Below are positions 9,582-18,729 of a stretch of DNA of 64,000 bases, in pieces. The first letter of the stretch is position 1. The number at the start of each line of letters is the position of its first letter. Below the pieces are notes generated by a model that worked only from the letters and a program-made list of their open reading frames with translations, was not told the origin of the DNA and did not search any database. The DNA is from an uncultured Roseovarius sp. (GTDB taxonomy: Bacteria; Pseudomonadota; Alphaproteobacteria; Rhodobacterales; Rhodobacteraceae), in contig NZ_CAJXNN010000002.1 in NCBI RefSeq assembly GCF_913057115.1, positions 1 through 64,000 of the forward strand, in the 5' to 3' direction. The translations under genes were made by a program, and so were the position numbers.

Positions 9582-10337
9582 ATGTCGGTTCAACCTATCA
9601 AGCATCACTACAAAAATGCTTCAAGTTCCTATGAATCAAACAGCAAGATTTCGGAAGCAATAAATCGTGCGCGTTGTCTTGTTCAGGTTGGGACAATCCC
9701 GACTGAACCTGGTCTAAATGATGTAGGAAGCCGCGGTGGAAGGGTGGACGTCAGAGTTCTGGTTGCGAATGAGTACTCTGATGTCAACGACGCTCTCCGA
9801 GGATGTTTGACGCGGTCCACGGAGGAACCCATCGTTGTGTACCTTGCCGAATATGATGAGGTGACGGAGCTTTTGGCGCTGAGGGCTGGCGCCGTCGATG
9901 TGTTGCGTGCGGACATGACAGTGCGCGTCATGGCAGAGCGTATAAGTCGAGCTGTAACCCTTTTCGTGAATACGGAACGGGTTGAGGAGGGCAACATGAC
10001 ACCTGCCTCAAACCGTCCACCGGCACTTAAGTTAGATGACGGAACTCTGATTGCGGAGTTGCTTGGACAGACAGTTCAATTGACCAAGATGGAACTTTCT
10101 GTGCTAAAAGTCCTGAATGAAAATTCCTATCGCCTTGTATCGCGTGAGGAGCTTATGGAGGCAGTCGGTACCAATACGTCGCGGTCAGATAGGCGGGCAG
10201 TTGATACCCAGGTAAAAAGACTGCGCCGAAAATTTGGCGAAGTTGGCTTCGGACCGGAAATAATTAAAACAGTATATGGTGTGGGGTATAGGCTCAATAC
10301 CGAGAGCGTAGTTTCCAAAAATTTGTCGCCGCACTAA
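9582..10337 (+). CDS. OmpR-type winged-helix transcriptional regulator with degenerate/truncated receiver-like N-terminus
   Basis: C-terminal Trans_reg_C: LTKMELSVLKVLNENSYRLVSREELMEAVG...RRAVDTQVKRLRRKFGEVGFGPEIIKTVYGVGYRLN; N-terminal half lacks the REC DD...D phosphorylation pattern. Confidence 0.8.
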   Translation: MSVQPIKHHYKNASSSYESNSKISEAINRARCLVQVGTIPTEPGLNDVGSRGGRVDVRVLVANEYSDVNDALRGCLTRSTEEPIVVYLAEYDEVTELLALRAGAVDVLRADMTVRVMAERISRAVTLFVNTERVEEGNMTPASNRPPALKLDDGTLIAELLGQTVQLTKMELSVLKVLNENSYRLVSREELMEAVGTNTSRSDRRAVDTQVKRLRRKFGEVGFGPEIIKTVYGVGYRLNTESVVSKNLSPH

Positions 10338-10371
10338 GATTTCACCGTAATGTCGCCCATTTAGAGGCTGG

Positions 10372-11001
10372 TCAGAGCAATCCGACTTCTCGAGCTACAA
10401 TGACAGCGTGTGTTCTGTTTCGCGCTCCCAATTTGCGGCACAGAGAACGAACACGCATTTTGACTGTAGATTCCGTCAGGCTCAGCAAGGCCATGATCTC
10501 TTTATTTGCCAGTCCTTGGCCCAGCTTTTCAAGGATGGCAAGTTCATCGGCATTAAGCCCGCTCTCACTCTCGGTATGCGTATAGCTTTTCGTCGAAAAA
10601 AAACCCGCTGGCACAAACGGCTCACCAGAGGCGACCAATGTAATCGAACTAGCAAGAGACCTGAGTGAAAGAGTTTTGGGGATGAAGCCCAATGCGCCCA
10701 CATCAAGGCATTTGTGGACAAACTCCTCCGTTACGTTCCCTGAAAAAAGGACGACCGCGCCTTCAGCGTTGGCTTTTACAATTTCGCTAACGCCATCCAA
10801 AGAGAGTCGTTCCGGCAAAAGAATGTCGAGCAGTACAACATCAAATGCACCCATAGATTTAATTTTTTCATGACATTCTCGTGCCGACCCAACCACATCA
10901 ATCTCAAAAGCACCTTGTAATGGCAAATACTTTGAGATCAATTCCGTGACCAGTGAATGGTCATCAACAAGAAGAATGGAGATTGGGTTATTTTCGGCCA
11001 T
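10372..11001 (-). CDS. NarL/FixJ (LuxR-type) response regulator
   Basis: ISILLVDDHSLVTELISKYLP...FDVVLLDILLPERLSLDGVSEI... plus HTH ELAILEKLGQGLANKEIMALLSLTESTVKMRVRSLCRKLGARNRTHAVIVAREVGLL. Confidence 0.9.
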   Translation of the reverse strand: MAENNPISILLVDDHSLVTELISKYLPLQGAFEIDVVGSARECHEKIKSMGAFDVVLLDILLPERLSLDGVSEIVKANAEGAVVLFSGNVTEEFVHKCLDVGALGFIPKTLSLRSLASSITLVASGEPFVPAGFFSTKSYTHTESESGLNADELAILEKLGQGLANKEIMALLSLTESTVKMRVRSLCRKLGARNRTHAVIVAREVGLL

Positions 11002-11278
11002 CAGTTAACCACTTTCTCGTCTTGCCCGCTTTAAGTTTGATATTATTTGCGCGCCTCATCTTATTATTTAAACCTTGAAGTGGAGCGGGACTTCAAGTCG
11101 TCAAATCCCGTTTGAATCTATATAAAGTGCTTTAGGTATCTTAAGATATATTGAGCACCATTAGGTTTATGTGCAATGTTATTTCGAGCAATTTACTTTC
11201 GCAAAACGATTGTTCATGCGGATGGGCACTACTTCAGCGCGCGATGTGCTGGCGGCATTAAAGTTAGGAACATGTGTT

Positions 11279-11785
11279 ATGATGGACACCTTCGCCCGGA
11301 GACTAAAGCGTAGCTATTATGCGCTTCTTTCGTCTATCCTGATTTGCTGCGCGTCTATTCCGATGCTTCATGCCGAGGAGCTGACGTTGCTACGGGTAGA
11401 GAATGGCAATAAAGTTATCGCACTCAGCCGATCAGATTTGGAGCACCTCACCCAAAACAGTTTCACAACCACAACAATTTGGACTGAGGGTAAAATCGCA
11501 TTTTCCGGGCCCTCTTTGAGGGACGTTCTGGCAACCGTTGGCTTGGACGGCCAGTCAGTGGAGGCAGTTGCTATCAATGATTACAAGGCCATCATCCCCG
11601 CAAAGCTAATTGGCGACAGGTTCCCAATCGTGGCCACCCGACGAGATGGTGAAACCTTTAGTCGTCGCGAGAAGGGGCCTTTGTGGATTGTGTTTCCGTT
11701 TGACCAATCGGAGGAGTTCCAGCGCGAACTTGTTTTCTCCAGTAGCGTTTGGCAGGTCATCGAACTGCACGCGGTTAAAGACTGA
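11279..11785 (+). CDS. Exported protein with sulfite-oxidase/molybdopterin-binding-like fold (probably non-catalytic)
   Basis: Signal peptide RRLKRSYYALLSSILICCASIPMLHA; FSGPSLRDVLATVGLDGQSVEAVAINDYKAIIPAKLI...FSRREKGPLWIVFPFDQ resembles the SUOX-like C-terminal pattern. Start taken at the ATG-ATG preceding the signal peptide. Confidence 0.6.
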   Translation: MMDTFARRLKRSYYALLSSILICCASIPMLHAEELTLLRVENGNKVIALSRSDLEHLTQNSFTTTTIWTEGKIAFSGPSLRDVLATVGLDGQSVEAVAINDYKAIIPAKLIGDRFPIVATRRDGETFSRREKGPLWIVFPFDQSEEFQRELVFSSSVWQVIELHAVKD

Positions 11786-11794
11786 CTAAGTTCC

Positions 11795-14386
11795 ATGTTT
11801 AAAAATCTCCGCCCTGGCACTCGTAATGCGCAGGTTTGGTTGTCTGTTTCCGTCATTCTATTGATCGTACAAATCTTGGCGTTCGGATTCAGTCAGGCAG
11901 CTTTGTACCGCTTCTACGCTTTGAACGCAGGCAACGTCTCCGATAATCAAACATGGGTCGTCTCGCAGCTGGAGGTTGACTACCAAAAACTAAGAGCCAG
12001 TCTTTTGCAGGCTGAACTTGAAGCTGAAAAGCCTGGCTTGCAAAAAATCCCATCTGAGCAATGGTCGGATGTGATTTTGGCTTTCGACATCTACTACAGT
12101 CGCGTCGATATAGTAGCAAACCACGCCAAACTTTTGGAGGCCAAAGAGGACGTTCCAGCCAACTATGAGAACTATATATCTCTTATAAAAAATAATCGGA
12201 CTGAAGTCTCGCACATCCTAGATACTGTCGACGTACCAGATAGACAAACGCTTCAGCGGACAATGACCTTACTTGCAGAAGTTGAGGTCCCCATACGTGA
12301 ACTCGCAGTGGATACCTTGCTCGTTCTATCACAGCGTGCGGATTTTGAGAGCCGTACCGCTCGCAACTACCTGCAATTCAACATTGCTGCATCAGTCTTG
12401 GCCATTGCGCTTCTTATTGCCGTTAGCGCCACATTCTTGGCTATGCTGAAAGATTCACGCAATCAATACTCAAGATTGCAAAAAGTCTTGTCTTCGCAGG
12501 ATCAGCTTATCCGTCAAATTCCGCGTGCCTTCTTGTTGACTGATAAACACGGAACAATTCTTCGCTCGAACAGAATTGTCGAAAAACTTTTGGGTTGGTC
12601 CGAAACCGAAGCTTTGGGGCGCAAGATATGGAAGATTTTTCCTCGAAAGCGCCGCAAGTATTGGAAGGCAGAGCATCAGGCATGCATACAAATTGACTTG
12701 GAGCCTGGTCACAGCACAACAGTGAGGGACATCGCTGTTGACAAATACGGCAATCGATTTCCGGTCGAAATATTGGTGATGCACCTACAAGACGCAGGCA
12801 GAAGCGCATACCTCTTCATCGTTCAAAGCATTGCTCTTGAACAACGCGCAATGCGTGCTTTGCGACGCGACCGGATAGCAGCCCATAAAAAGGCAACGCG
12901 AAATTCGCGGGTGCTCAGTGTTATGAGCCATGAAATGCGTACCCCTTTGCACGGCGTGATCGCTGCACTTGATCTCGCAAAGCAGCAAAATCTCACCTCC
13001 GAAGGTGAGAAGTTGATCGATGTTGCTTTAGAATCTTCAAAAGCCGCTTTGAGTTATGCAGACGATGCTATGAAGCTTGTCGGAATAGAGCTTAACCCAC
13101 TGGTCGCGGAAAAAACCGAATTCTCACCGCGCGATGTCATTCGCGAAGTCGTCGAGATGCTTAGACCTGCAGCCGCTAATCAGGGAAACAGGATCTTAAC
13201 CGAGTTAGGTAGCGATGTTGACATGACCATTTTGGGACAAGCCGAATTGTTACGACACTCTGTAAGCAATTTGCTTAGTAATGCGATAAAATTCACCAAA
13301 AACGGGACGATAACTGTCAAACTGCTCTCAAGTGGCGAGCCGAACACACTACGCGTAGAAGTTATAGACACAGGCATCGGAATAACCCCTGAACAACAAG
13401 GAATGATTTTTTCTGACTACATGACACAGTCGGATCAGGTCAGTGCGAGCTGGCAGGGTGCAGGGCTTGGTCTGGGGCTATTCAAACGTGCTGTTTCGGT
13501 AATGGGAGGAAACTTTGGCGTTGAAAGTGCGCTTGGCAAGGGAAGCAGCTTTTGGTTCACCTTTCCCATACAGCTAGCTGTGTCTGGAGAAAGTTCAGCT
13601 GAAAAAGCGGAAGCTCCCTCAGAGATTGCTCTCCCCAAAACACTGAAGCTATTGGTCGTCGATGATAACAACCTTAATCTTAATCTGCTGGGCCGAATGC
13701 TTGATAAGCTTGGTCTCAGTTACGAATTAGCCAGTGGTGGCAAGGAGGCTTTGGAAAAAGCCTCAAGGACTTTCTTTGACGTTATCCTCCTTGATATTGG
13801 TATGCCCGAGCTTGATGGCTACGCTGTCGCACGAGAGATCCGGAAAGAGAGTTCTTCTCAGAACGCGCATATCATTGCATTCACCGCCGATTCCTCAGTC
13901 GATCAAAACAGTGAATTTTTCAAAAGCTCCGGGATGAATGACCTTCTATTAAAACCTTTAACAACTCAGGGTCTACATACGAAACTAATCCAATTTTATA
14001 ATGATAAAATTAAGAATGATCCAACTCCTCCCGCTACTTCAACAGGTGTTTTGGACACGGACATCATTGACCAACTTCTAGCATTGGACGGATTTTCAGG
14101 CTTAGCGCCTTTAATACAATCTCTTGTGGATCAAGCAATGGATGCTCATAAATCTCTCGAAGCATCCAGCAACGAAGATTTGCTTGAATTGTCACACCTA
14201 TTTCACGACCTTGCGGGCGCTGCAGCTATGATGGGAGCAACGCGCCTTGCGGAAATCGCACGTATATACGAAACAATATTGAGCCAAGAGGCCGCACCAC
14301 CTATTGAGCTCAAACAGAATTTGCGTGATGCAGTTGAAAGCACTAAAGCCGAGTTCACAACGCTGCGAATGCGCTTCTGCGAGTGA
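11795..14386 (+). CDS. Hybrid sensor histidine kinase (TM sensor, PAS, HisKA/HATPase, REC, HPt)
   Basis: 863 aa; RVLSVMSHEMRTPLHGVIAAL; LLSNAIKFT; DTGIGITPEQQG; LKLLVVDDNNLNLNLLGRML...DVILLDIGMPELDGYAVAREIRK; C-terminal HPt-like HLFHDLAGAAAMMGATRLAEIARIYE. Confidence 0.92.
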   Translation: MFKNLRPGTRNAQVWLSVSVILLIVQILAFGFSQAALYRFYALNAGNVSDNQTWVVSQLEVDYQKLRASLLQAELEAEKPGLQKIPSEQWSDVILAFDIYYSRVDIVANHAKLLEAKEDVPANYENYISLIKNNRTEVSHILDTVDVPDRQTLQRTMTLLAEVEVPIRELAVDTLLVLSQRADFESRTARNYLQFNIAASVLAIALLIAVSATFLAMLKDSRNQYSRLQKVLSSQDQLIRQIPRAFLLTDKHGTILRSNRIVEKLLGWSETEALGRKIWKIFPRKRRKYWKAEHQACIQIDLEPGHSTTVRDIAVDKYGNRFPVEILVMHLQDAGRSAYLFIVQSIALEQRAMRALRRDRIAAHKKATRNSRVLSVMSHEMRTPLHGVIAALDLAKQQNLTSEGEKLIDVALESSKAALSYADDAMKLVGIELNPLVAEKTEFSPRDVIREVVEMLRPAAANQGNRILTELGSDVDMTILGQAELLRHSVSNLLSNAIKFTKNGTITVKLLSSGEPNTLRVEVIDTGIGITPEQQGMIFSDYMTQSDQVSASWQGAGLGLGLFKRAVSVMGGNFGVESALGKGSSFWFTFPIQLAVSGESSAEKAEAPSEIALPKTLKLLVVDDNNLNLNLLGRMLDKLGLSYELASGGKEALEKASRTFFDVILLDIGMPELDGYAVAREIRKESSSQNAHIIAFTADSSVDQNSEFFKSSGMNDLLLKPLTTQGLHTKLIQFYNDKIKNDPTPPATSTGVLDTDIIDQLLALDGFSGLAPLIQSLVDQAMDAHKSLEASSNEDLLELSHLFHDLAGAAAMMGATRLAEIARIYETILSQEAAPPIELKQNLRDAVESTKAEFTTLRMRFCE

Positions 14387-14852
14387 CAACCTCTTGAGAA
14401 CTCACATCAAGAGGTGTCGGAGAATGTGCCTGAGAAGCGACACGCTCTCTCCAAGTCGAAAGGTTGACTGGTGCTTGGTTCAAAGCGAATAAAAGTGACG
14501 ACTTGGAGAACGGAAAGCGAAGTGAAACGTCTGCCAGCATCAAACGATGAGTTCCAAATTCGTCAACGGCAAATTCACTGGATACCAATATGACTGCTGT
14601 GTTTGGCATGTTTTGACGAAGGCCACGAAGCTGGTTGTACACAATGGTCGGACCGCCAAAGTCATCAATGCTGACAAAGACATAGGTAGCTTGATAGTCT
14701 CGCAGAAAATCGTACGGAACCGCCTCTAGACTGTCCGCGAACATAAAGGGAATATCGAATTCGGGGAGGTACTCATTGAAATCCGATAACACATCCCAAG
14801 TTTTGGATACAACAACCGCAGTGGCTCTATCAGCGGCAAATCGAGTTTTCAT
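14355..14852 (-). CDS. Hypothetical protein with pseudo-receiver-like architecture
   Basis: 165 aa; alternating beta/alpha pattern (ATYVFVSIDDFGGPTIVYNQLRGLRQNMPNTAVILVSSEF...RFPFSKSSLLFAL); convergent, 32-bp 3' overlap with the hybrid kinase gene. Confidence 0.55.
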   Translation of the reverse strand: MKTRFAADRATAVVVSKTWDVLSDFNEYLPEFDIPFMFADSLEAVPYDFLRDYQATYVFVSIDDFGGPTIVYNQLRGLRQNMPNTAVILVSSEFAVDEFGTHRLMLADVSLRFPFSKSSLLFALNQAPVNLSTWRERVASQAHSPTPLDVSSQEVVTRRSAFAAL

Positions 14853-15010
14853 TATTACACCTCTTTCACTTTATCTCAGGATAAGCGAAAGCTATGAGCG
14901 CGGCAGCACGGCAAATGGCGACAGTCAGAAGAAATATATTACAAACGTGCGAAATCAACTTAGCAAATGCGCTTTAGATACAAACATCCGCCAAAAGTTT
15001 TCGTCATGAT

Positions 15011-15340
15011 CTGGCCCAGCTGGGCCTGTCACGAAATTGTTCCGCTCCTCTGACTTGGTTTTTACCATGAAGGAGAAACATCATGGCAGACCAATCAAGC
15101 CCTAAATTCCGCGCCACGTCAGTAATACGGTGCACGAGCAAACGCGAGCCGGCATCGGTTGTCAAGACTATCCCGGGCAAAACTGAAATGGGCCGACTGG
15201 TTCAACCATTGTCGCCTGCTGCAACCCATCAAAACCAACCCGTCAGCAGAGGCCGAGGACAAATTCTATGAACAGTGCAACGAGTTGGTTAACATCTCAT
15301 AGAACAGAGTAATCAGCCTCCGCGAAGACCGGGGCGGTTA
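15011..15340 (+). mobile_element. Internally deleted IS3-family remnant (start-like region fused to orfB C-terminus)
   Basis: Frame 15180..15302: KLKWADWFNHCRLLQPIKTNPSAEAEDKFYEQCNELVNIS*, the classic IS3 orfB C-terminus; right end ...CCTCCGCGAAGACCGGGGCGGTTA resembles an IS3 terminal inverted repeat. Confidence 0.65.
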
Positions 15341-15741
15341 AATTGCTCTTCCCGCTGCCGTGCCATTTGCTCCATATAAGCAATCAGAACCTCACCAAAT
15401 CCCTCACCCTCGTGTAACCAGCTATAAAACTCATCAAGGTCCTTATCGGACATAAGGTGATAACCCATAGTCCAGCTACTAAAGCGTCGCTGCGCGATAA
15501 CTCCGTCCTGGATCAGCTCGAAATCAGTGTGGCGCACATCAGACTTGATATCCTGCAGCAAAGCATCAAGCTTTGCACTGGGACCCTCCAAATATTGGTA
15601 ATATTTGTTTGGCGTACGGACCAAATACCCCGTTATCTGGTCCGCGCGGTTGCGGTGATATGCGGTTTCCAAAATCTTATGATCCTCATCGCTGGGAAAA
15701 TCTGTGGTCGCATCGCTTTGATAGAGAACGAAAAAGATCAT
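15313..15741 (-). CDS. Short BLUF-domain photoreceptor
   Basis: MIFFVLYQSDATTDF...ILETAYHRNRADQITGYLVRTPNKYYQYLEGPSAKLDALLQDIKSDVRHTDFELIQDGVIAQRRFSSWTMGY: Tyr near N-terminus, Asn in RNRA..ITG, Gln in YYQYLEGP, Trp/Met in SSWTMGY match BLUF flavin-site positions. Start trimmed from 15885 to 15741. Confidence 0.82.
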   Translation of the reverse strand: MIFFVLYQSDATTDFPSDEDHKILETAYHRNRADQITGYLVRTPNKYYQYLEGPSAKLDALLQDIKSDVRHTDFELIQDGVIAQRRFSSWTMGYHLMSDKDLDEFYSWLHEGEGFGEVLIAYMEQMARQREEQFNRPGLRGG

Positions 15742-15974
15742 AAAACGCCTCTTGATTATTCGATCAAACCACTGCCCAAGGCAGCGATTCGATGCTTTGA
15801 TCCTGCGCACACCATTTGCTACGAAACAACAATCAAGCTGTTTCAGGTCATCAATATGACTTCTGCGTCTCTGTCCACCGCTCAATCTAGTGAATGCCTT
15901 TCAGACCATAGTAAGTCAATGGGTTGTTAGATTGCGGCGATGGCACAACCGGTAGTCACGTCCTGTGCGACGCG

Positions 15975-17255
15975 CTAACGTGCCAATGCACCACAGCGCC
16001 AACCCGGCAGGACAATTTCCACCCAGGATTGCTTTGTGTCTTTCCCGGTTTGCAGCATTCCGCCGTGTAGCTCGGCGATCTTGTTGGCCAAAGGCAGCCC
16101 CAAACCGAGGCCGCTGACCGAGCGCCTATCTAGATCACCGCCAACCGAAAATGGTTGACCTGAACGCTTTATTTGTTCCTCTGAACAACCCGGGCCTTGA
16201 TCAGCGCATGTCAATCGTAACTTGTGCCCCTCACCCAGCCCCGCGAATAACTCGATGTCTCCTTCGCCATGCTTGGCCGCATTAACAACCAATGAAGACA
16301 AGGCCAGAAGCAGTTGTTCCCCGTCCCCGTGGATCGCCGGAACTTCATCAGAGCACCGTGTTTCGACCGTGCGTTGCTCCGCTATGACGACGGGTTCGAC
16401 GGGTTCAACAACGGACTGAAGAAAATCAGAGCAAGGGATGGTTTCTTCTGCGAGGAATAGCTCTCCATTCTGCAAATTGGCAAAATGAATGACGCGTTCG
16501 ATCAATCTGTGCAGGTGGTCACCCGATGAGACAATTGCAGCAAGTGATCGATGTGTAAACTCATCTCTTTGCTGAGGCTCTATGTGAACCTCCCCCGAGA
16601 AGTATCCTGCCAGAAGCTTGGCGTTTCCCAAGAGCACCGTCAGAGGCGTCCTGAATTCGTGCCCTACCAAAGCCAAAAAGTCCTGCCGCGCATCATTAAC
16701 GATTTGATCCCGCCTGCTTTGGCTTCCACCTGATCGACTGGCATGTTGCCGCTCAAGATGTGTCACGACTTGGTCTGCGAGTTCCTGAAGCTCTTGGATA
16801 GCCTCTTGTGATGGCGTGTCATGGGGCGAGACATCAATCGCGCATACGCACCCAACTCGAAATCCGGAACTCAGGATTATGGGAGCCCCGACAAAAAACC
16901 GTACCTTGGGCGACAGCATGACGGCAGGGTGATTGGCGAACTCAGGATGCTCAAGCGTATCAGGAAGTATCAACGGCTGATCCGACATGATCGCGCGCGA
17001 ACAGATCGAATAATCACGCGGCATCGTCTCCAAGTCGATACCCGTTTTGGCCAGAAACCATTGGTGGTCGGACTCGACGACAGACACCAGCGACGACGGC
17101 GTACCAAATAGGTTCGAGACCCGTTCTGCGATTTTCTGGACAAAGCGATCACCACGCTGTTCCGGATCGACGACCTCACGCACCTCTCTCAGGCGGGCGT
17201 GTTCGTTTGACGCGAACGGGAACGTGATATTCGACTGCATTTTGCGATGCGTCAT
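15975..17255 (-). CDS. GAF-domain sensor histidine kinase (soluble)
   Basis: GAF: SLVSVVESDHQWFLAKTGIDLETMPRDYSICSRAIMSDQPLILPDTLEHPEFANHPAV...GAPIILSSGFRVGCVCAID; H-box ALVGHEFRTPLTVLLGNAKLL; GLGLGLPLANKIAELHGG. Confidence 0.9.
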   Translation of the reverse strand: MTHRKMQSNITFPFASNEHARLREVREVVDPEQRGDRFVQKIAERVSNLFGTPSSLVSVVESDHQWFLAKTGIDLETMPRDYSICSRAIMSDQPLILPDTLEHPEFANHPAVMLSPKVRFFVGAPIILSSGFRVGCVCAIDVSPHDTPSQEAIQELQELADQVVTHLERQHASRSGGSQSRRDQIVNDARQDFLALVGHEFRTPLTVLLGNAKLLAGYFSGEVHIEPQQRDEFTHRSLAAIVSSGDHLHRLIERVIHFANLQNGELFLAEETIPCSDFLQSVVEPVEPVVIAEQRTVETRCSDEVPAIHGDGEQLLLALSSLVVNAAKHGEGDIELFAGLGEGHKLRLTCADQGPGCSEEQIKRSGQPFSVGGDLDRRSVSGLGLGLPLANKIAELHGGMLQTGKDTKQSWVEIVLPGWRCGALAR

Positions 17256-17478
17256 TAATGTACGGGTAACATAAACGTCGGGTCGGACGCAATGGGTTGC
17301 AGCTCAAGTGCATTTTGCAATAAGTCTTGTGTCGAGTTGAGCGATCAAACGAACTTAGGTACTTCAAGTGCTCTGACTAGGCTTTAACTATAGAAAAAAC
17401 CCGAGCAAACGATGACGCGTCAACGGTTGGAAAAAGTCAAGGATAGAGACGTTGGGCGGAAAGACAGTAGCAAGGCGA

Positions 17479-17763
17479 TCATTTCGCCAACTTACTCCCC
17501 AGAGATGACAGCGCCCCTGCCTTTTTTACAGCGATAAATTCGAACAAACCTTTCTTTCCGCGAACATCTCTGCGCTGAACAAGCTCAACATGGCCTGATT
17601 CAAAAGACTTCAGAGCGATGCGTGCCAAGCGCGATCCTCCAAGAAATTCGCCGCGGCAATATATTATTCGAGTACCAGGAGGACTGTTCCGCACAGCGTC
17701 TTGGAACGCATCAATCGCGGAGGTTTGTTTAGTCAAATCAATATCAGGCATCAGAAAGCTCAC
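17479..17763 (-). CDS. Small hypothetical protein (94 aa)
   Basis: Open frame with plausible composition (PPGTRIIYCRGEFLGGSRLARIALKSFESGHVELVQRRDVRGKKGLFEFIAVKK); no family recognised. Confidence 0.45.
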   Translation of the reverse strand: MSFLMPDIDLTKQTSAIDAFQDAVRNSPPGTRIIYCRGEFLGGSRLARIALKSFESGHVELVQRRDVRGKKGLFEFIAVKKAGALSSLGSKLAK

Positions 17764-17922
17764 CTCGCGGTTAACAAGTAGATTTATGCAAGCGGTAAAC
17801 GGTCAACCAAGCGCGCATGAGACGGAAACCAGATCTTTAGTCGTTTGCGACACCCATTAGATTAATTGACTCGCGCGCGCAGATAACGAGTTTTACGGAG
17901 CTGTTAACGGTTTGAGGCCATT

Positions 17923-18165
17923 ATGGTTTATCACGCTAAAACAAGTTCTGATTTCGTGGGCTTGCGAACCTCCTTTGGGGGGCGCAAACAAGTGGTATAT
18001 GATGCGGAAAACGGGCGCCGGGTTATTTTGGAGATATGCGACTCATCAATTCCAGATGCCGAAATCGACGAAGCCCTCAAAGAAGGTATCGTCAACGGTA
18101 ATGTACTGCGCGGCGTAATTGCAGCGTTACACTCCCGAAATATCCAGATTAACTTCGCAAACTGA
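17923..18165 (+). CDS. Small hypothetical protein (80 aa)
   Basis: MVYHAKTSSDFVGLRTSFGGRKQVVYDAENGRRVILEICDSSIPDAEIDEALKEGIVNGNVLRGVIAALHSRNIQINFAN; no family recognised. Confidence 0.4.
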   Translation: MVYHAKTSSDFVGLRTSFGGRKQVVYDAENGRRVILEICDSSIPDAEIDEALKEGIVNGNVLRGVIAALHSRNIQINFAN

Positions 18166-18409
18166 TTGATCCGAAGGCACATAATGCAAGCCTCGACATT
18201 TTTCGACCGGGCAAAACTGTGCACACGAGACCGCATGCAACCACTCATACATAAGACATCCGTTAAGCTCACAGCGGACAAAAATTCCGCAATCAGCACG
18301 TCTTGGTGATAGCGTCAAACTTAGCTTCAACGGTGGCGGGAACATCACCGTTGTCGATACAAATCAACTTGGCTTTATCTCAAACTACGGAAAAACCCGG
18401 AAATTAATT

Positions 18410-18729
18410 CTAGGGTCTGTGGACATTCATCTTGATGCAATCAAGACAGCGGCGAGATTCCAATTGGCTGTATAGCTGCAATCTGTTTTGTCATAACGTG
18501 TCGCTATGCCTCTTGTCCGTCGTCAGGGCCAGAAGACAGCTTCCAGAAACAGTCGATTGTCTTTTGCCGTGGCACCCGCGTCGCTGGCCTTTCCCGGCAA
18601 ATGTGGCTCAATCCGCTGCCATACATGATCCATCACTACAAAGCGCTGTTCGTTCATTCAAACCGCCATTTTGGAAGCTTGAATCAGAAATCAGACCAGA
18701 TGGGAATCCTGATTGTCCACAGACCCTAG
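18410..18729 (-). mobile_element. Internally deleted IS5-family (IS427-like) element, MITE-like
   Basis: Ends CTAGGGTCTGTGGACA...TGTCCACAGACCCTAG (perfect 13-bp inverted repeats plus CTAG/TA duplication). Inside, minus strand: MNEQRFVVMDHVWQRIEPHLPGKASDAGATAKDNRLFLEAVFWP* joined to RGIATRYDKTDCSYTANWNLAAVLIASR*, the N- and C-termini of an IS5-type transposase. Confidence 0.85.
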
